Assembly (NCBI GenBank): GCA_947503155.1
Contig: CANNCL010000001.1
Span: forward strand, 310,001-374,000
From: an uncultured Erythrobacter sp.
GTDB taxonomy: Bacteria > Pseudomonadota > Alphaproteobacteria > Sphingomonadales > Sphingomonadaceae
DNA: 64,000 nt
Direction of reading: 5' to 3'
Positions 10,104-20,832 of the stretch are shown here, piece by piece. The notes beneath the pieces were generated by a model. It was not told the origin of the DNA and did not search any database. It saw nothing but the letters and a program-made list of their open reading frames with translations. Made by a program: the position numbers and the translations under genes. The first letter of the stretch is position 1. Every line of letters starts with the position of its first letter.

Positions 10104-10582
10104 TCCTTGTAACAGTCGGAATGCAATTGGGCTTTGACCGCCTAATAATGGCGATGGATCAGCTCGCCCCGACCCTCAATATGGAAGTCATCGCGCAGAC
10201 CGGGCGCGGGACTTACCAGCCGTTAAACATGACTGCCCGCGCAAAAATCGGACCGTCCGAATTCGAAGAATTGGTTCAGAAAAGCCGCCTTATTGTCAGC
10301 CATGCAGGGATCGGAACCGTCCTGACCGCTCAACGATTTACGACCCCGATAGTCCTGTTCCCCAGACGCTTTGATCAAGGTGAACACCGCAATGACCATC
10401 AGGCGGCGACCGCAAACAACCTAGATGGCAGGCCGGGCGTATTGGTCGCCATGACGGTGGACGACTTAGCCAGCACTATCGCCAAAGGTCTATCGATGGA
10501 AAAGCCCGATACGGCCCTGTCGCCCACTGCGCGGCAACTGCACGAAGCGATCGGTACATTTATCGAGACCGGCGAGCTTTGA
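10100..10582 (+). CDS. PssE/Cps14G-like glycosyltransferase subunit (Alg13-like, GT28 C-terminal)
   Basis: MILVTVGMQLGFDRLIMAMD ... LIVSHAGIGTVLTAQRFTTPIVLFPR. Confidence 0.9.
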   Translation: MILVTVGMQLGFDRLIMAMDQLAPTLNMEVIAQTGRGTYQPLNMTARAKIGPSEFEELVQKSRLIVSHAGIGTVLTAQRFTTPIVLFPRRFDQGEHRNDHQAATANNLDGRPGVLVAMTVDDLASTIAKGLSMEKPDTALSPTARQLHEAIGTFIETGEL

Positions 10583-10699
10583 TGCACTCGGGACGTTCGC
10601 CCAAATGCGAAGGTTAAAGAAAACAACTTAGCCTAACGCGATATTTACCCCTGCACGTCCATATCTTCGCGCGACAAAGCCCGTGAGGAATATGAGACT

Positions 10700-12004
10700 A
10701 TGAACGCCCCTTTCGATGCAACCACCGCCTTTGGGCCGGACGCAGCGACACAGCCCGCCCCTGATCACCAGATTGCGGTCATCGGGCTTGGCTATATCGG
10801 CTTGCCAACGGCGGCGGTGCTGGCCAGCTATGGCTGGGATGTTTGCGGAGTTGATGTCTCGCAGCACGTGGTTGAGACGGTTAACGCTGGCGGCGTGCAT
10901 ATCGAAGAACGCGATCTGGACAGGCTGGTGGGCGAAGCGATCAGTTCCGAACGGCTAGTCGCTTCCACGAATGTCCCTGCTGCACACTATTACATGATCG
11001 CTGTCCCGACGCCGCTGGGCGCGGACAATGCACCTGATATTTCCTACGTCGAGGCCGCCGCGCGCTCAATCGCTCCCAATGTCCTCCCCGGCGCGTGCAT
11101 CATTGTTGAAAGCACGTCTCCGGTTGGCACAACCGAGCGTGTCGCTGAGATCATCGCGGGAATGCGCCCTGATCTCATCATGCCCCAATTTGGCGCTGAA
11201 ACGGGCGGCGACATTGCGATCGCCTATTGCCCGGAACGGGTGCTGCCGGGGAAAATTGTGCAGGAATTGGTCAATAATGACCGTGTGGTCGGCGGAATGA
11301 CGCCCGATTGCGCCGAAAGCGCAGCGGCGCTCTATAGAAGCTTTGTGAAGGGCGATTGCCTGCTCACCAATTCGCGCGTCGCAGAGACCGTAAAATTGGT
11401 CGAAAACAGCTTTCGCGACGTCAATATTGCATTCGCCAATGAGCTTTCGATGATTGCTGACGAAATTGGTGTCGATGTGTGGGACGTAATTCGGCTCGCC
11501 AACCGCCACCCACGCGTCAATATTTTGCAACCCGGCCCCGGCGTAGGCGGACATTGCATCGCGGTGGACCCGTGGTTCTTGGTCGCCGGAGCGCCCAAAT
11601 CGGCGCGGCTTGTGCGTACAGCGCGTGAGGTGAACGACCACAAGGCTGTCCATACCGAAAACCGTATCCGCGCGCTGATCAGCGCTGCCCCCGATGCCAA
11701 AGTCGCTTTGCTCGGCCTTGCGTTCAAGCCTGACATTGACGATTTCCGCGAAAGCCCCGCGCTTGAAATCGCCGAAAGCCTTTGCGCGGATTTGGGTGAC
11801 CGGGTGCTAGTCGTGGAACCATTCACCGAAGAACTCTCCGCCGGTTTCTCTGGAACGGGTGCGGTGCTGGCCGGGCTTGACGACGCGCTGGCAGTAGCGG
11901 AGATTGTTGTCGTGTTGGTCGATCACACTGCGTTCAAACAACTTACCCCTGCCGATCTGGCGGGCAAGCTGGTGTTTGATACGCGCGGCATGCTCAAGAA
12001 ATGA
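10700..12004 (+). CDS. wecC: UDP-N-acetyl-D-mannosamine dehydrogenase
   Basis: IAVIGLGYIGLPTAAVLA..., NDL-type UDP-sugar dehydrogenase motifs incl. GPGVGGHCIAVDPWF; followed by wecB. Confidence 0.93.
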   Translation: MNAPFDATTAFGPDAATQPAPDHQIAVIGLGYIGLPTAAVLASYGWDVCGVDVSQHVVETVNAGGVHIEERDLDRLVGEAISSERLVASTNVPAAHYYMIAVPTPLGADNAPDISYVEAAARSIAPNVLPGACIIVESTSPVGTTERVAEIIAGMRPDLIMPQFGAETGGDIAIAYCPERVLPGKIVQELVNNDRVVGGMTPDCAESAAALYRSFVKGDCLLTNSRVAETVKLVENSFRDVNIAFANELSMIADEIGVDVWDVIRLANRHPRVNILQPGPGVGGHCIAVDPWFLVAGAPKSARLVRTAREVNDHKAVHTENRIRALISAAPDAKVALLGLAFKPDIDDFRESPALEIAESLCADLGDRVLVVEPFTEELSAGFSGTGAVLAGLDDALAVAEIVVVLVDHTAFKQLTPADLAGKLVFDTRGMLKK

Positions 12005-13164
12005 GTGATGCTAGCGCGCTTCCGCGCATACTCGTGACTTTCGGGACGCGGCCCGAGGCTATTAAAATGTTTCCGGTCGTCACCGCCTTGCGCGAAAGCG
12101 GGCGTTTCGATGTGCGAGTTGCCGTTACTGCGCAACACCGCGAGATGCTGGATCAAGTCCTAGAGCTTGCGGGAATTGAACCCGATATCGACTTAGATTT
12201 GATGCAATCGGGCCAAAGCTTAGATGCGCTTGCCGCGCGGATCGTGACCCGATTTGGCGAGGCGCTGGATACTGAAAAGCCAGACCGCGTTCTGGTGCAT
12301 GGCGACACATTGACGACGATGATGGCGACGCTCGCTTGCTATTTCCGGCGCATTCCGGTGGGTCATGTCGAAGCCGGCCTGCGCAGCGGGGACATTTATG
12401 CTCCGTGGCCAGAAGAAGTGAACCGTAAAGTGACCGGCGCAGTCGCTGATCTGCATTTTGCACCGACACAGGGCGCAGCAGAGGCATTGCTTGGCGAAAA
12501 TGTTCCCCAAGACGTGATCCACGTTACGGGCAACACGGTGATTGATGCGTTGCTGGACACGCGCGCCAAGATCGCCGCCAACCCCGCCCTCAGCCCGGTC
12601 GTAACCGACCTCAAAAAACGCTTTGAAGGGCGCCGGATCATCTGCGTCACCGCGCATCGCCGCGAGAATTTTGGCGAAGGTATGCGGCAGATCGCTTCGG
12701 CTCTGACCACCCTGTCACGGCGGGATGATGTCGCGATCATCTACCCGATGCATCCCAATCCAAACGTTGCCGAAATCATGCGCCCGGCTCTTTCTGAGAT
12801 CGACAATGTCGCTCTTATTGAGCCGCTGGATTATCTAAATTTTGTCGCAATGATGGAAGCGTCTGAGATCGTTTTGACGGATTCTGGCGGCATCCAAGAA
12901 GAAGCGCCGAGCCTTGGCAAGCCAGTTTTGGTCATGCGCGATACAACTGAACGCCCGGAAGGCGTAGCTGCGGGCACCTCGCATCTGGTCGGCGCCAATA
13001 CGAACAACATTGTTCGCGAAGTCACCAACTTGCTTGATGATCAGTCAGCCTATGACGCGATGGCCCATGCCCACAACCCTTACGGGGATGGCACAGCCAG
13101 CCGCCAAATTGCTGAAATCATTGCCGCCATTCATGCACCTGCAAATGACAAAGCAGCGAGCTAG
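12001..13164 (+). CDS. wecB: UDP-N-acetylglucosamine 2-epimerase (non-hydrolysing)
   Basis: LVTFGTRPEAIKMFPVV ... GHVEAGLRSGD ... TAHRREN ... LTDSGGIQEEAPSLGKPVLVMRDTTERPE. Confidence 0.96.
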   Translation: MSDASALPRILVTFGTRPEAIKMFPVVTALRESGRFDVRVAVTAQHREMLDQVLELAGIEPDIDLDLMQSGQSLDALAARIVTRFGEALDTEKPDRVLVHGDTLTTMMATLACYFRRIPVGHVEAGLRSGDIYAPWPEEVNRKVTGAVADLHFAPTQGAAEALLGENVPQDVIHVTGNTVIDALLDTRAKIAANPALSPVVTDLKKRFEGRRIICVTAHRRENFGEGMRQIASALTTLSRRDDVAIIYPMHPNPNVAEIMRPALSEIDNVALIEPLDYLNFVAMMEASEIVLTDSGGIQEEAPSLGKPVLVMRDTTERPEGVAAGTSHLVGANTNNIVREVTNLLDDQSAYDAMAHAHNPYGDGTASRQIAEIIAAIHAPANDKAAS

Positions 13165-13751
13165 CGCATTCTTGGTCGTTTTGACCGCGTAGATTTTGAC
13201 TCTGTTGGCCTAGGCTGCCGGATCAGCCAGACGTAATAGACCGCCGCTGCAATCACTGCGGCGCTTGCTCCAATATCACCGACCCAATTCAATTTGAGCG
13301 GGCCGTAAAGCAGCTGGTCCATCGCATGAAGCGAGATCGTGCGAAGAGCGATAAGGATTAGCATAACAACGCCGCTTCCGCCCGCAATGGCGACCGCAAT
13401 ATTGCGCCGCCCTTCTATCCTACGCGAAACCCAATAAACCGCATACAGACCCGCTGCGGCGAAGGCGGCTATTGTACCAGCGATAATGACACCTTGAACC
13501 GAACGCCGGTCATCAACCATATCTTCGGATTGCAGCCATTCGCGCAAATCGGCGCGCAAGATTTCTTCAAGATTGAAGACTCGCGAAACAATGAGCGCGA
13601 CGAACAAAACCGCTACCGCAACCCAAATCTTGAAATGCCAGCTTTGTTGCCGCCCGGCTCGCGAAACATACGCAGCGCCGAAGCATGACAAGACCACGAG
13701 CGCGTAGAAACCCGCAGCCGCAAAACTCAGCATTGATGGTGCCGCTGGCAT
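13161..13751 (-). CDS. Hypothetical multi-TM membrane protein
   Basis: 196-aa ORF with about 5 hydrophobic segments; converges with wecB end. Confidence 0.6.
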   Translation of the reverse strand: MPAAPSMLSFAAAGFYALVVLSCFGAAYVSRAGRQQSWHFKIWVAVAVLFVALIVSRVFNLEEILRADLREWLQSEDMVDDRRSVQGVIIAGTIAAFAAAGLYAVYWVSRRIEGRRNIAVAIAGGSGVVMLILIALRTISLHAMDQLLYGPLKLNWVGDIGASAAVIAAAVYYVWLIRQPRPTESKSTRSKRPRMR

Positions 13752-14045
13752 CTGAAGCGAATCCCTTGGTTATTTGCCGCAACTGGTCGGAAATTGCGCA
13801 CGCCCCATTGAATAGTGCTTCGGAAATATCCTGCAAGTCAGCTCGTCACCGCCGATTATACCGCATTGCACCATTCGTATCGCGATAGCCCATCACTTCT
13901 TTGCTTTCGCCAGCGGGTGGATCAGGCGAATTGCTGTCTCAATTCGAAACAAAACCTTACAAGTTCGCCCATTCGATAGGGCGGGAAGGCGGTTGCACAT
14001 CATAGAAGCGCGGTTTAAAGAGACCTGCAAAATAAGGGGGACCAC

Positions 14046-14786
14046 GTGGCCTTGAAAATCTCTATCAGCAAACGTCTCGGAATGATCAGCATGTCAGCTG
14101 CTGTCGCACTTGCGGGATGCGCATCGACACCTGAACCAGTAATTGGCGCAGCCGCTACTCAGCCGCGCACCGATTTGGGTCAGGCGAATTATAGCCATGT
14201 GCCTGCAACCACTTATGCGCTGCGGCCATCGGACAAGGTTTCGGTGAATGTGTTCCGTGAACCTGAACTTTCCGTAGAGAATGTCCGCCTTGGCGTTGAC
14301 GGCGCGGTTTCGCTTCCGATGCTTGGATCAATCCCTGCAGCAGGGATGACCACCAAACAATTTGAGCAAGATGTTGCTCGGCGTTTGCTGGCAGCTGGCC
14401 TGCGCACTCCGATGGTCAGCATTAACATTTCCGAATATGCGTCGCATCTTGTGACCGTCGAAGGCGCGGTTGAAGATCCCGGTGTTTATGCATTCCAACC
14501 GGGCTCACGCTTGTCATCGGCTATCGCCATGGCTGACGGTCCAACAAACGTCGCCAACGAACAGCAAATCGCGGTATTCCGTGAAAGTCCGCAAGGCGTA
14601 CTGATTGCGAAATTTGACTATGGTCAGATCAGCCAAGGCACGATGCTCGACCCGATCTTGCAGCCTGGTGACCGCCTCGTGATGGGCACTGATGGTTTGT
14701 CGGTGTTCTATCAAAACCTTCTTCAGGCATTGCCGGCATTTGGCGTGTTTGGAGTTGCTGCGATCAACAGCAGCAGCAGCAATTAA
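14046..14786 (+). CDS. Polysaccharide export lipoprotein (Wza-like)
   Basis: Lipobox ALAGCAS; Poly_export/SLBB-like YALRPSDKVSVNVFREPELSVENVRLGVDGAVSLPMLGSIPAAGMT. Confidence 0.93.
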   Translation: MALKISISKRLGMISMSAAVALAGCASTPEPVIGAAATQPRTDLGQANYSHVPATTYALRPSDKVSVNVFREPELSVENVRLGVDGAVSLPMLGSIPAAGMTTKQFEQDVARRLLAAGLRTPMVSINISEYASHLVTVEGAVEDPGVYAFQPGSRLSSAIAMADGPTNVANEQQIAVFRESPQGVLIAKFDYGQISQGTMLDPILQPGDRLVMGTDGLSVFYQNLLQALPAFGVFGVAAINSSSSN

Positions 14787-14798
14787 AAATCTGAACCA

Positions 14799-17012
14799 AT
14801 GAACGAACGCTCAATTATTGACCCGTCCGAACCGGATGGCCGTGGCACTTGGCTTGAAACCTATCTGCCTGAGAACGAACTGGCACGCCCCAATCAGGGT
14901 GTTCAGCTCATCAGCCTTGCGACTGTCCGCGGCGTCCTGTTCCGGCAGAGGTGGCTGTTTGCGGGTGTAATCCTTGCTGCACTCACAGTCGGCTTGATCG
15001 TCACTTTGCTCGCGACGCCAATGTATCAGGCGACAGCAAAGGTCAGTGTAGAGCCCTATGGTGCGTTCATTCTTGAAGGTCAGGATGTCGAGCAAGGCAT
15101 CGCCAGCAACCAAGTCGGCGATTATCTTGCGACGAAGGTTGAGCTGATCGGCAGCCGCAGCTTGGCTGAGGTCGTTGTCGCTGACCGCCAACTTGGCGAG
15201 CGTTACGATTTGCTGGGCCAGAATATCGACGAAAGCCGGTCACCTGACATGACCGACGAACAATGGCTAGAAACCAAGAATTCGATTGCTGCGTCAATCC
15301 TTGTGGGCGGTGTCACAGCAGAAGTTCCCGATATTAGCTGGGTGATCCCGATCGGCTTCCGCTCTGACAATCCCGCATTGGCCGCCGAAATGGCGAATGC
15401 TTATGCAGACGCCTTTATTTCGTCAGATTCCCGCGATTCAATCGAGGGCAATGAATATGCAATCGAATATTTGCGCGATCAGATCGAAGTGGTTCGCGGA
15501 CGGCTAGAAGAAGCCGAGCGGGATACCAATGCCTATGCCCGCAACAGCGGCATCATTGTCCAACCGTCGACTGGCGAAGAAGGCGGAGCCGGCACAACAC
15601 TGACGAATTCAAGTCTCGCCAACATCAGCCAACGCTTTGCTGATGCGCGTGCGAACCGTATTGCTGCGGAACAAAAATGGCGGTCGATTCAGAACTTACC
15701 GGCGGCCCAATTGCCAGAGGTCCAGAACAATCCTGTCCTTCAAGGACTCGTCACTGATCGCACAGGCAAGCTCGCGGAACTCGCGGAACTGCGCCAACGT
15801 TACAGCGATGAATTTCCGCAGATCACCAACTTGCTTGCGCAAATCGAAATCCTCGACACGCAAATTGAACGCAGCAGCGCCGACGTCAAAGCGACCGTGC
15901 GCAACGCCTATATCGTCGCTCGCAATCAAGAGCAGGCGCTTCAAGGCGAACTGGGCTCGCTCTCGAACGATTCGCTCGCAGAACAAGATGAGATGGTTCA
16001 GCTTACCGTGCTTGAGCGTGAAGCTGAGGCCCTGCGTCAGCAATTGCGCTCGCTGCTTGAACGGTTCAACCAGATTAGCAGTGCTGCGAACGTAAACAGC
16101 GGCACTATGACGAAAATCGAAGGCGCGCTGGTTCCCGGATCGCCCTATGCACCGAGCTTGCTGCAAAATTTAGGGCTCGCTTTGGTTCTAGGCATCGGCC
16201 TTGCTGCCGGCCTCGCAGTCTTGCGTGAAATGTTCGACGACCGCGTCCGGTCGCTGGATGAAGTTGAGCAGAAAATCGATCTGCCACTCATCGGCCACAC
16301 GCCGCATGTCAGCGAAAAAGACATCGATGTGGAAAGCTCGAACAACTTTACATCTTTGATGGAGGCCTATGCCTCGATCAAAGCGGCAATCGAGTTCTCG
16401 CTCCCACGCAACCGTAATGTCCTGCAACTGACCAGCACCCATGAATCTGAGGGTAAATCGACAACCGCCGTCGTCTTGGCTGAGCTCTTTGCGCGTTCGG
16501 GTCGAAAGACACTCTTGATTGACGCCGATTTGCGTCGTCCGTCAGTGGCACGGTTGCTCGAACTGGAACGCCCTAAGATCGGCCTCATCGAAGTGCTGCT
16601 GGGTCATGCCAAGCTTGAGGACGCAATCGTCAAAGGCGTTCACGACAATCTCGAAGTTCTGCCAATCGGTGCCATTCCGCCAAATCCTACGGAAATTTTG
16701 GCGGGAGATGAGATCGCGGAATTCATTGCGAAGTACCGCGAAGAATACTCGCTCATCATCTTCGATTCTTGCCCAGTCTTGGGCCTTGCTGATGCGCCGC
16801 TGCTCGCTCGCCTTATGGATGGAACAATCTTCGTTCTCGAAGCCAACAAAGTTCCGTTTGCTCAGGCGCGTAATGCGGTCAAACGCCTCAGAAGCTCTGG
16901 CGGCAACGTCCTTGGTTTGATTCTCACCAAATACCGCGCTTTGGAAGCGGGCCAAAGTTATGGCTATCAGTACAGCTATTACGAATATGGCGGCTCAAAC
17001 GCCAATCGGTGA
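14799..17012 (+). CDS. Polysaccharide co-polymerase / BY-kinase (Wzc-like)
   Basis: Wzz domain with two TMs, BY-kinase Walker motifs (HESEGKSTTAVVLAE; LLIDADLRRPS), C-terminal Tyr-rich tail GYQYSYYEYG. Confidence 0.95.
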   Translation: MNERSIIDPSEPDGRGTWLETYLPENELARPNQGVQLISLATVRGVLFRQRWLFAGVILAALTVGLIVTLLATPMYQATAKVSVEPYGAFILEGQDVEQGIASNQVGDYLATKVELIGSRSLAEVVVADRQLGERYDLLGQNIDESRSPDMTDEQWLETKNSIAASILVGGVTAEVPDISWVIPIGFRSDNPALAAEMANAYADAFISSDSRDSIEGNEYAIEYLRDQIEVVRGRLEEAERDTNAYARNSGIIVQPSTGEEGGAGTTLTNSSLANISQRFADARANRIAAEQKWRSIQNLPAAQLPEVQNNPVLQGLVTDRTGKLAELAELRQRYSDEFPQITNLLAQIEILDTQIERSSADVKATVRNAYIVARNQEQALQGELGSLSNDSLAEQDEMVQLTVLEREAEALRQQLRSLLERFNQISSAANVNSGTMTKIEGALVPGSPYAPSLLQNLGLALVLGIGLAAGLAVLREMFDDRVRSLDEVEQKIDLPLIGHTPHVSEKDIDVESSNNFTSLMEAYASIKAAIEFSLPRNRNVLQLTSTHESEGKSTTAVVLAELFARSGRKTLLIDADLRRPSVARLLELERPKIGLIEVLLGHAKLEDAIVKGVHDNLEVLPIGAIPPNPTEILAGDEIAEFIAKYREEYSLIIFDSCPVLGLADAPLLARLMDGTIFVLEANKVPFAQARNAVKRLRSSGGNVLGLILTKYRALEAGQSYGYQYSYYEYGGSNANR

Positions 17013-17082
17013 GCCAATCTGAATGGTTGCTCATGGTTGCTATGATGGGCCGGCTCAAACAGACTGATGGACCACTAGCCAA

Positions 17083-17958
17083 TTGAGCAAACCGCTGCCT
17101 TTTACGCTGATCATTCCCGCTCATAACGAGGAATCCGTTATTGGCCGGTGCCTAGAAACTGCGCTTGCAGGGGCGCCGGATACGGGCAGTTTCGACATTA
17201 TTGTTGCGGCAAATGGTTGCGACGATCGCACAGTCGACATTGCCAAAGCGGCGGCTCCTCACGCCACGGTCTTGGACATCCAAGCCGGCTCAAAGACCGC
17301 GGCGATCAACGCTGCCAATGCAGAGGCGAAACACTTCCCCCGCATCTATCTCGATGCTGATGTGGAGTGTGATTATCGGTCACTGGCCGCCATTGCTGCA
17401 GCCATGACCGAGGATGGTGTGATGGCCGCTGCGCCCGCCATTCGTCTAGAACTGGGCCACTGCAACTGGTTTGTCCGATCCTATTACTCCGCTTGGATGC
17501 AGCAACCTTTCGCCAAAGCGGGCAAAGGCGGTTCGGGATGCTACGCCTTGTCAGAGCCGGCGCTCAGCATTGTTGGAGAATTTCCCGATATTATTGGTGA
17601 TGACATCTGGATTCACACTCGTTTCCCGGACGATCAGAAACGTCTGGTGGAAAGCGATATTGATGGCAATCCGGTGTTCTCAACTGTCCGCCCGCCAGCC
17701 ACCGCCCGGCAGCAAGTAAAAGTTGAAGCGCGCCGGATGATCGGAAACGCCGATGTGAAGCGCGATCACCCCAGCCCCTATCTCGCATTAGCAAGCAAGG
17801 GCGGAGGTTTCCTTGGGTCGCTACGCAGTGGTACTTCGCCAGTGGATCTGTTTGTGTTTTATTGTGTGAAAGCCCTTGTTCGTATCGAGGTGCGGCGTAG
17901 CCAATGGCGCGGAAAAGCATCAACATGGACGCGCGATATGAGCTCGCGTCAGTCTTGA
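17083..17958 (+). CDS. Glycosyltransferase family 2
   Basis: FTLIIPAHNEESVIGRCLETAL..., IYLDADVECDY. Confidence 0.88.
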   Translation: MSKPLPFTLIIPAHNEESVIGRCLETALAGAPDTGSFDIIVAANGCDDRTVDIAKAAAPHATVLDIQAGSKTAAINAANAEAKHFPRIYLDADVECDYRSLAAIAAAMTEDGVMAAAPAIRLELGHCNWFVRSYYSAWMQQPFAKAGKGGSGCYALSEPALSIVGEFPDIIGDDIWIHTRFPDDQKRLVESDIDGNPVFSTVRPPATARQQVKVEARRMIGNADVKRDHPSPYLALASKGGGFLGSLRSGTSPVDLFVFYCVKALVRIEVRRSQWRGKASTWTRDMSSRQS

Positions 17959-17979
17959 CCAAGCGGGGTAATAGCGATT

Positions 17980-18960
17980 GTGAATGACCTCAATTCAGAA
18001 GGCCCGGGTAAAGAACCAGACGTCAGTATTCTGATCGTTGGCTATAATTCTGCTGATCTGATCGCCCGCTGTCTTGGATCGATTGCGCCGGCCTGTATGC
18101 GCCACACTTATGAGACCATTCTGGTCGATCAGGGCGATGGCTCAACTCAAGCAGTCACTGAAAGCCTGTTTCCGAGCGTCACCGTCATTCCAAGTCAAGG
18201 AAATCTAGGCTTCGCTGGCGGAAACAACCTGCTCGCTGCGCGCGCTTCGGGCCGCAATTTGTTACTGTTGAACCCTGATGTTGAACTCAAATCAGGCGCT
18301 GTCGATGCGCTGCTCGATGCCGCTCGGAAGCATTCTGACGCATCCGCTTGGGGAGGCGTTACGCTAGACCGCAATGATCAGCCTGACATTGGCAATACCG
18401 TGCATATTCCGACCCTGAGCGAGATGGCCAGCCGAGTTGTCGGACGCTCAAATGTCGCTTTGCGACCGGGGCAAAGTTTCGACGCAGATGAAAAAGTCGA
18501 CGTCCTCAGCGGAGGCTTTGTCCTCATTACACGCAGCGCGTGGGACGAAGCGGGCGGCTTGGATGATCGGTATTTCTTATATTGCGAAGAGGTCGATTTC
18601 TTTTATCGATTGGCCAAGAACGGTCACACATTCTGGCGCATAGCCGATGCACGCGCGCATCATGACATTGGTCACGGCGAAGTCGCATCACCGATGAGAA
18701 CCCTGTACGGCGCCGCAGGCGTCATGCAATTTGCTCGGCTACATTGGTCATCTCTGCGGGAGAATTCCGCCTTCATCCTAATCTGGCTTGGCGCGTTGCA
18801 GCGTTACACAATCGGCAGTTTACTCGGCCTCTGGCATCCGCGTTTTAGAGCGTTGGCCAAGGCGAATAGGCCGCTTGCCATGCGGCCCGGAGATTGGAGA
18901 TACGGCTATGACCCTAAGCGCGGCCTGCTCGCTAAACTGAACCACAAGTCCAAGGCGTAG
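17980..18960 (+). CDS. Glycosyltransferase family 2 (rhamnosyltransferase-like)
   Basis: VSILIVGYNSADLIARCLGSI ... GNLGFAGGNNLLAARASGRNLLLLNPDVEL; start may be GTG/ATG near 17980. Confidence 0.9.
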   Translation: MNDLNSEGPGKEPDVSILIVGYNSADLIARCLGSIAPACMRHTYETILVDQGDGSTQAVTESLFPSVTVIPSQGNLGFAGGNNLLAARASGRNLLLLNPDVELKSGAVDALLDAARKHSDASAWGGVTLDRNDQPDIGNTVHIPTLSEMASRVVGRSNVALRPGQSFDADEKVDVLSGGFVLITRSAWDEAGGLDDRYFLYCEEVDFFYRLAKNGHTFWRIADARAHHDIGHGEVASPMRTLYGAAGVMQFARLHWSSLRENSAFILIWLGALQRYTIGSLLGLWHPRFRALAKANRPLAMRPGDWRYGYDPKRGLLAKLNHKSKA

Positions 18961-18998
18961 TTTTCGAGGTCAGGCGGGCTTGCTGCTGCTCGCGAATA

Positions 18999-20378
18999 TT
19001 ACCTGCGGCGCGGTGGGAGCAGTCGATTTTCCTCGGTTTGTCCGGGGGCTTCGCGAGAGGAGACGACCCGCCGTATTGCGGTGCGCGGGATCTCTCGTTT
19101 GAGGTTGACCCCAAGGCTGACCGAAATACCCACCAAGACAAAAAACCAGACGAGCACCGATAGCCAAAGCGAAACCGAGACCGCGCCTAGTGCGAATACG
19201 GCCAGCGAAATTGCCAGCCCGCGCATCAATCGCGCATCTTGCTTACGATATGTCGATGACTTGATCGCCAGCAATATGATTCCCGCGACGGTCGCACCGA
19301 TGAGCAGCATCGACGCCGGAATTCCAAACCGGAGCGCCATGATCAGCCAGAAATGGTCAAACGAACCCGAATGCATCCACGAAGGCCGAACCCAGTCAGC
19401 ATAACCGAGGCCAAACCAAGGGTGTTGAGCGATATTCTCTGTGCCGTAATTCCAGATCAAGACACGGTTATAGGCTGAGGTCGTATTGAGCGAGGCATAG
19501 CGGATCATCAGGCCATAAAAACCCGAGTTACTCGTCATCTCGACCGTGGTAAAAAGGATGCCAGATGCAAACAGGAATATGCTCCAGGTCACATTGCTGA
19601 TCTTTTCGGTGAGCCAGTCATAGCACCATAGCAGGCCGCCCATGAGTAGCCCGAGTAGAGCGGCGGAACTCATCGAAAAAAAGCCGCCAAAAGAGGCCGC
19701 TATGCCCAAAGTACGCGGCCAACCGCGCAGCCCGGATGCGAGGTAGATGGGCAGGAAACTGGACAGAAAAATGCCCGCCAGAATTGGGTGAGGAAATGGC
19801 CCGGTGCCGCGCATCAGGCCAAGCCGAATGTCATCGCGCAAGCGGTAAGGGGAGCCGGTGATGTCCGCGGCCACGCGTTGCAGCACCCGTGTATGGGTGA
19901 CTGCCTCTTGCACCACGAACAAGCTCATCAGGGCAATCCCAGGGGCGACTAGGACCAAGAAAAGCCGGAGATCTCGGGGCGTTTGAATAGCAGCGCGTGC
20001 CAAGAAATAGGCGAACGCGATGTCCAAAGTATGCGCTCCACCTTGGTTCATCGCGGTCGAGATTTCGCCGCTCGTCATATAGGAAGCGAGCCAAATCCAA
20101 GCCGCAGCAAGCGCCACCAGCAAATCGGGCCAGACAAACCGCAAACGTCCGCCGACTGCGCTAGAAAGCAAGTACAAGGTCGCAGGGAACATGAAAATTC
20201 GGTACGGCGGCAGGTACAAACCAACCGCGCGGACGTGGAGCTGTTCTGGAATGAAGAGCAAATATATTAGTGTGGCGGCCAAATAGACCGGCACCAAGCT
20301 GCGCGATTGCGCGCTAACTGGCCGTATAGCTCTACGTGGAGCGGGTGCAGGACGGTAGGTTGTTGCCACGCAGGTCAA
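18999..20378 (-). CDS. O-antigen/EPS polymerase-like membrane protein (Wzy-like)
   Basis: Multi-TM 459-aa protein with RVLIWNYGTENIAQHPWFGLGYADWVRPSWMHSGSFDHFWL. Confidence 0.82.
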   Translation of the reverse strand: MTCVATTYRPAPAPRRAIRPVSAQSRSLVPVYLAATLIYLLFIPEQLHVRAVGLYLPPYRIFMFPATLYLLSSAVGGRLRFVWPDLLVALAAAWIWLASYMTSGEISTAMNQGGAHTLDIAFAYFLARAAIQTPRDLRLFLVLVAPGIALMSLFVVQEAVTHTRVLQRVAADITGSPYRLRDDIRLGLMRGTGPFPHPILAGIFLSSFLPIYLASGLRGWPRTLGIAASFGGFFSMSSAALLGLLMGGLLWCYDWLTEKISNVTWSIFLFASGILFTTVEMTSNSGFYGLMIRYASLNTTSAYNRVLIWNYGTENIAQHPWFGLGYADWVRPSWMHSGSFDHFWLIMALRFGIPASMLLIGATVAGIILLAIKSSTYRKQDARLMRGLAISLAVFALGAVSVSLWLSVLVWFFVLVGISVSLGVNLKREIPRTAIRRVVSSREAPGQTEENRLLPPRRR

Positions 20379-20568
20379 TTAGACTTTTTTGCACAGCAAT
20401 CAAAGCCGCAATTTATGAAGCGAGGCGGTAAGTGTGTGAGATTGGGATTTGCGCGGTAATAGATGAAAACGCCGCAACAAATGGCTGGTTCAACCGAGAA
20501 AACACTTTCCTATATCTAACCTTTTTGGTTCACTGTCCTAGTTCCTTTCATCAAATAGGATTTTCATT

Positions 20569-20832
20569 ATGAGTGACCCATTCGGTTCTGCCAGTGACAG
20601 TGTCGTCGCCCCAGCCCGCCATGCCTTCGCGATTACGCCTAGCAACAACGACCTCGCCAGTTTCACCAAGGCAATTTATGTTGGAACCGGTGGGACTATC
20701 GTGCTGCGCCCTATTGGATCTGACGCAGACGTGACCTTCACCAATGTTCAAGATGGGTCCATTCTCGACCTGCGTTGCAAGGCGATTCGCGCCACCGGAA
20801 CGACCGCTTCTGGCATCGTGGGACTTGCCTAA
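20569..20832 (+). CDS. Spike-base-protein-like (RCAP_rcc01079/GhsA-like) small protein
   Basis: MSDPFGSASDSVVAPARHAFAITPSNNDLASFTKAIYVGTGGTIVLRP...VTFTNVQDGSILDLRCKAIRATGTTASGIVGLA resembles GTA/phage head-spike base proteins (family recognised from memory). Confidence 0.7.
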   Translation: MSDPFGSASDSVVAPARHAFAITPSNNDLASFTKAIYVGTGGTIVLRPIGSDADVTFTNVQDGSILDLRCKAIRATGTTASGIVGLA